This document shows, one piece after another, positions 31,666 through 34,302 of a stretch of 34,302 nt of DNA. The position numbers and the translations under genes were made by a program. The number at the start of each line of letters is the position of its first letter. Position 1 is the first letter of the stretch. The notes below the pieces were generated by a model. It was not told the origin of the DNA and ran no database searches. It worked only from the letters and a program-made list of their open reading frames with translations. Source of the stretch: a virus. The stretch is taken from IMG/VR virus record IMGVR_UViG_3300011114_000953, positions 1 to 34,302 of that record, one strand, 5' to 3'.

Positions 31666-32069
31666 CCACCGAACAGTCAGAATACCTCGAACAGTTGGGC
31701 CAGCGCGCTATCGCCTGCAAGCGCTGGCGGTGGATGCCGGGCATGCTGTCCAATAAGGACCTGCGTGTCACGCGATGCGACGACGACGACTATGTCGTCG
31801 GGTATTACGAGAACCTGTCCTACATCGCAGAGTGCGTATCTGGCAGCGTACCAGACCTCTCCGACCCTGCCACGCTCGGCTGCCTGCTGGCTCTGGTGCG
31901 CGAGTCATGGGGACCAGCTGCAAGCGTGTCTGTGAACCTAAGCGGATTCTGGGCGGTCGGAGGCGCGACGGTTCTGTCTGGCAAAGGCAAAGGCGCGAGC
32001 ATCAACCTTGGCATCTGGAAGGCAACTGAGATTGACGCACTGGTGTCTGCGCTCGAGGTGGCACCATGA
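31662..32069 (+). CDS. Conserved phage hypothetical protein with CKRWRWMPGM motif
   Basis: A 135-residue protein. The N-terminal helix ends with the segment ACKRWRWMPGM, a motif frequently seen in otherwise uncharacterised phage proteins. An acidic patch follows (DDDDYVVGYY), then a helix and a Gly/Ser-rich beta C terminus. ATG 31662 overlaps the previous stop; an in-frame start at 31488 would run through the previous gene and is rejected. The gene also overlaps the next by ATGA. Function unknown. Confidence 0.75.
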   Translation: MTTEQSEYLEQLGQRAIACKRWRWMPGMLSNKDLRVTRCDDDDYVVGYYENLSYIAECVSGSVPDLSDPATLGCLLALVRESWGPAASVSVNLSGFWAVGGATVLSGKGKGASINLGIWKATEIDALVSALEVAP

Positions 32070-32377
32070 AGCGACACGGATGGACCCGCCTTTCTCCAAA
32101 ACCCGGCACATGCTGGACTCACTACGCGCATGAGGATTCAGGTTGGCAGTTCAGACATTGCGGGCATCCGACTGCGAACTGGCCCTATTACTTTATCGAC
32201 CCTGCCAGCCTTCGCACTGTGATGTCGTTCAACGGACTTGGCTTCAAAAGCGTTGAGGTCTGCATGAATGTGATTGAAGGTGTGATTGCTGGAAAGTTCA
32301 AGCTTACAGACGACCAGTGCGTCGATGGCATCATGCGCGTCATGGTTACATCGTTTGGTAATGAGATAGAGCCATGA
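32066..32377 (+). CDS. Hypothetical small protein, His/Trp-rich
   Basis: A 103-residue protein of unknown role. The N-terminal half is aromatic and His-rich (TCWTHYAHEDSGWQFRHCG), suggesting a compact fold possibly binding metal, and it continues HPTANWPYYFIDP. The C-terminal half is a helix pair. Both ends overlap neighbours by four bases (ATGA), so it is translated in series with them. It is reminiscent of small phage proteins of the HCGHP-type pattern, but no named family can be supported. Confidence 0.72.
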   Translation: MKRHGWTRLSPKPGTCWTHYAHEDSGWQFRHCGHPTANWPYYFIDPASLRTVMSFNGLGFKSVEVCMNVIEGVIAGKFKLTDDQCVDGIMRVMVTSFGNEIEP

Positions 32378-32655
32378 ACATTGATTACAGTAAACTGCCG
32401 GATGGTCACATCATTGATGGAGCCGCGCTGGTGTCGATGAAGCTGCAGGAGGCGAAGGGCTTCATGGCTGATGTCACGACTGCCAGGTACAAGCTGGGTC
32501 GCTGCAAGAAGAGCATGCAGGAGCCTGCGTGGAGCTGCATGATGGGCGTGTACACGCTGCGCATTGAGAACTTGAAAGGGTTCATGGCGCAGATGAAGCT
32601 GCTGCTGCAGCGCCTCCAGCTGGAGATGAAGAGCAGAGGCATCCATGACGACTAA
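32374..32655 (+). CDS. Hypothetical small helical protein
   Basis: A 93-residue protein, nearly all helix, with Met-, Leu- and Lys-rich stretches (AALVSMKLQEAKGFM and FMAQMKLLLQRLQLEM). It has two Cys but no metal motif. It overlaps the previous gene by ATGA and the next by 11 bases. Its composition suggests a coiled-coil or protein-binding role. Function unknown. Confidence 0.7.
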   Translation: MNIDYSKLPDGHIIDGAALVSMKLQEAKGFMADVTTARYKLGRCKKSMQEPAWSCMMGVYTLRIENLKGFMAQMKLLLQRLQLEMKSRGIHDD

Positions 32656-33160
32656 CACTAACCGTGAAGAGGCCATTGCTCGCATCATGGCCGCGGCGCA
32701 GGAGCGTGCAGACCGTGAAGCTGCAGCTGCACAGGCCGTCATCGACAGGAAGCGGAAGAGGAAGGAGACGAAGAAAGCATGGCGTCTTGCGAACCCAGAG
32801 AAAGCGAAGGAAGCGCAGCGGAAGAAGCAGTCGAAGCGCGATGCCTGGAGGCGTCAGAAGTACGCGACTGACCCTGTGTATGCAGAGGCGGTCCGACAAA
32901 AGCGCAGAGAGGAGTACGCAGCCAAACGGCAGCTTTTAGGTGCAGAGGTGTGCAACGCGATTCAGAAAGCAGCTGTGAAGGCTCGGAAGGCCCGTAATCC
33001 AGAAGAGTTTCTGGCAAAGCAGAGAGAGTACCGAAAGCAGCGAATAGCGCAGCAGAAGGCCGAAGCTGTAAAATATTGGCTTACAACTGAACCATCCGGA
33101 GATTCCGGACAGATGGTTACATCGCGTAACCAGCTCATAACCGCGCATTACCGCGCATAA
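32645..33160 (+). CDS. Highly basic helical protein with NPE-type repeats
   Basis: A 171-residue, strongly basic (Lys/Arg), Ala/Glu-rich protein. Segments such as LANPEKAKEAQRKKQ, then KYATDPVYAEAVRQKRREEY, then KARNPEEFLAKQREYRKQR look like a repeated 'N/D-P-E/V helix' unit, and a similar unit is in the 446-residue protein at 1091-2431. It may bind nucleic acid. The C-terminal 25 residues lose the helical bias and run into more AT-rich DNA with 10-bp repeats, perhaps marking an insertion junction. Confidence 0.75.
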   Translation: MTTNTNREEAIARIMAAAQERADREAAAAQAVIDRKRKRKETKKAWRLANPEKAKEAQRKKQSKRDAWRRQKYATDPVYAEAVRQKRREEYAAKRQLLGAEVCNAIQKAAVKARKARNPEEFLAKQREYRKQRIAQQKAEAVKYWLTTEPSGDSGQMVTSRNQLITAHYRA

Positions 33161-33165
33161 CCGGG
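33136..33165. repeat. Three 10-bp direct repeats
   Basis: CATAACCGCG, CATTACCGCG and CATAACCGGG follow each other without gaps across the end of the basic-protein gene, whose TAA stop lies in the third copy. The 10-base period is close to one helical turn. They could bind a regulator, or simply reflect slippage. Confidence 0.65.
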
Positions 33166-33174
33166 AGGGATGAG

Positions 33175-33534
33175 ATGTGGAAACTTGGGTATGAAAACTG
33201 GATTAGCAATGAAGAGCTTGACAAACTGGACAGAGATGACCTGCTCCAATGTGCAGTTTTTGAATGGAAAATCGTAGATTACGATAAGAAGTGGCTGGCG
33301 GTGTTCTTTCCGTTGAACCACTGCTGCGACATGACCGGATGCATCAAACGTGCACAGCAGATAATGCCGAATGTGCGAGCTATCTCAACCATCAATCAGG
33401 AAGGCCTCGACACCTTCTACTACAAAGGCAATGTCGCAACGAACACGCAATCAACACCAGATGAATGGTTCAACTCCAGAAGAGGATTGAAGCCTCCCGG
33501 ATTCGAACATGTTCCGTATTCTGAGGATGTTTGA
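33175..33534 (+). CDS. Hypothetical protein in AT-rich segment
   Basis: A 119-residue protein of unknown function with a GGGAGGGATGAG ribosome site. It has an acidic N-terminal helix, a central segment with paired cysteines (NHCCDMTGCIKRA), and a polar C terminus. Sampled GC is near 40-43 %, clearly below neighbours, and codons are A/T-rich, suggesting recent gain. It stops immediately before the RuvC-like gene. Confidence 0.7.
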   Translation: MWKLGYENWISNEELDKLDRDDLLQCAVFEWKIVDYDKKWLAVFFPLNHCCDMTGCIKRAQQIMPNVRAISTINQEGLDTFYYKGNVATNTQSTPDEWFNSRRGLKPPGFEHVPYSEDV

Positions 33535-34035
33535 GTGAGCACCTTCATCTACTCCGGCGTGGACCCCGGCAAGAACGGCGCAATCGCCAGCATCGACCAG
33601 GACGGCGCAGTCCTGAAGATTAGCCGCTTCAAAGACGCGGACACTGAAGGCCGCATCGCACTGGTCATCGCAGACCACTTCGCGGAGCTGGACGACGGCA
33701 TCCACGCAGCGACCATCGAACGGGTGGGCGCGATGCCGAAGCAGGGCCTTTCAAGTACGTTCACTTTTGGAAGGGTTTATGGGGAGGCATGGGCTGGCCT
33801 ATTACTCTCGAAGGCCGGAGGTGTCCGCGTCCATGCAGTCACACCATCCATGTGGCAGCGCGACATGTACCTTCCGAAGCGCGACTGCGTGACGAACCAT
33901 AAGCGCACCTTGAAGGAAGAGGCGGAAAAGCGGTTTGGACGCAAGTTCATCCTTGCAGAAGCAGACGCGGTCTGGCTGGCCGAATGGTCGCGCGTGAAGG
34001 GACCGTGGAGCCGTGGCATGCGAGCGGAGGGTTAG
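33535..34035 (+). CDS. RuvC-like Holliday junction resolvase
   Basis: A 166-residue RNase H-fold nuclease. The first motif is GVDPGKNGAIA with Asp10; the second is AATIERVGAMP with Glu62; a later helix has AEADAVWLAEW with Asp144. STFTFGRVYGEAWAGLL and TPSMWQRD between them also fit phage RuvC-like enzymes. It would cut four-way junctions made by RecT-driven recombination or packaging. Start is GTG directly after the previous TGA, with GAGG upstream. It probably resolves branched concatemers before terminase acts. Confidence 0.85.
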   Translation: MSTFIYSGVDPGKNGAIASIDQDGAVLKISRFKDADTEGRIALVIADHFAELDDGIHAATIERVGAMPKQGLSSTFTFGRVYGEAWAGLLLSKAGGVRVHAVTPSMWQRDMYLPKRDCVTNHKRTLKEEAEKRFGRKFILAEADAVWLAEWSRVKGPWSRGMRAEG

Positions 34036-34275
34036 ATGGCGCAGGCGTCCCCAGCTGCAAAGGACCAACAGCCAGGGACGGGACCTTCCGGTCTCTCTGG
34101 TCCCCACCATTACCTGCATAACATCCTAGCAGAGATTCCAGTCGTTACAAGAAGACAGGTGGAGCAGCTGCGTGCGGAGCCTCTGCCTCCCATTGAACCG
34201 ATGTCTCTGCTGTTTGGACTAGTGTTAGGCGTCATCATCGGGGTAATCATCCGTGACTCATACGATGGGAGGTAA
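34036..34275 (+). CDS. Small C-terminally anchored membrane protein
   Basis: A 79-residue protein. The N terminus is polar (Ala, Gln, Pro, Gly, Ser), followed by helix (LHNILAEIPVVTRRQVEQL), and the C terminus has one transmembrane segment (LLFGLVLGVIIGVII) ending RDSYDGR. The ATG directly follows the previous TAG and has GGAGGG inside the end of that gene. Its last 114 bases are the copy at 1-114. It could be a lysis or membrane regulator; nothing specific is seen. Confidence 0.72.
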   Translation: MAQASPAAKDQQPGTGPSGLSGPHHYLHNILAEIPVVTRRQVEQLRAEPLPPIEPMSLLFGLVLGVIIGVIIRDSYDGR

Positions 34276-34302
34276 CATGCTGACGACTTACAGGACCGCA
34301 GA
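34162..34302. repeat. 141-bp terminal direct repeat, right copy
   Basis: Identical to 1-141. Contains the end of the gene starting at 34036 and 26 bases of the gene that begins at 116 (ATG at 34277 in this copy). Confidence 0.97.

Noticed and set aside
31488-32069. Extended start for the CKRWRWMPGM protein
   Set aside because: The extra 58 residues are out-of-frame readings of the HTH gene; ATG 31662 overlaps the HTH stop in the usual ATGA manner.
1-34302. CRISPR array, integrase, or att site
   Set aside because: No regularly spaced repeats with variable spacers, no tyrosine or serine recombinase motifs seen.

Overview
The window is the complete genome of a tailed, siphovirus-like double-stranded DNA phage, apparently assembled as a circle. 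Bases 1-141 are repeated exactly at 34162-34302, so the unique sequence is 34,161 bp. Coding is dense. Genes have Shine-Dalgarno-type ribosome sites (GGAG, GAGG), and neighbours often overlap at ATGA, TAATG or TGATG. Base composition is about 55-60 % GC by eye. I see no integrase, transposase, classical CI-type repressor, DNA polymerase, RNA polymerase, methyltransferase or complete tRNA gene, so a temperate lifestyle is not supported. The host cannot be named; a bacterium using sigma70-like promoters and Shine-Dalgarno initiation fits.

Late module, minus strand, 23526 down to 2672. In transcription order: small and large terminase; a 968-residue portal fused to a GGDAGR-motif domain and a MuF-like C terminus; a Mu gpI-like protease with a nested scaffold start; decoration-like protein; major capsid protein; head-tail connectors and neck proteins; major tail protein; a tail assembly chaperone pair joined by a -1 frameshift; tape measure; tail-tip proteins; then a lysis cassette (CHAP endolysin plus three small membrane proteins). 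A plus-strand winged-helix gene (18704-18955) interrupts this cluster.

Control region, 23527-24250. This gene-free stretch separates the divergent late and early modules. It holds a cluster of ten TGGGGC motifs, four of them spaced 10-11 bp apart, a purine-rich AT tract, 21-bp tandem repeats, and a palindrome abutting a sigma70-like promoter. It is the best candidate for the replication origin and/or packaging site.

Early module, plus strand, 24251 through 34275 and across the circle junction to 2654. It begins with a Prim-Pol/PriCT/DUF927-type primase-helicase. After a near-consensus promoter (27088-27116) come a recombination set (YqaJ-type exonuclease, RecT annealing protein, HNH-like protein, RuvC-like resolvase) and many small genes of unknown role, several translationally coupled. 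Two intergenic hairpins here resemble tRNA T-arms. The phage probably starts its own replication with the primase-helicase, borrows the host polymerase, and processes replication intermediates by recombination.

The most striking whole-genome signal is near-absence of GATC: 3 sites found by eye, against more than 50 for CTAG, which has the same base composition.
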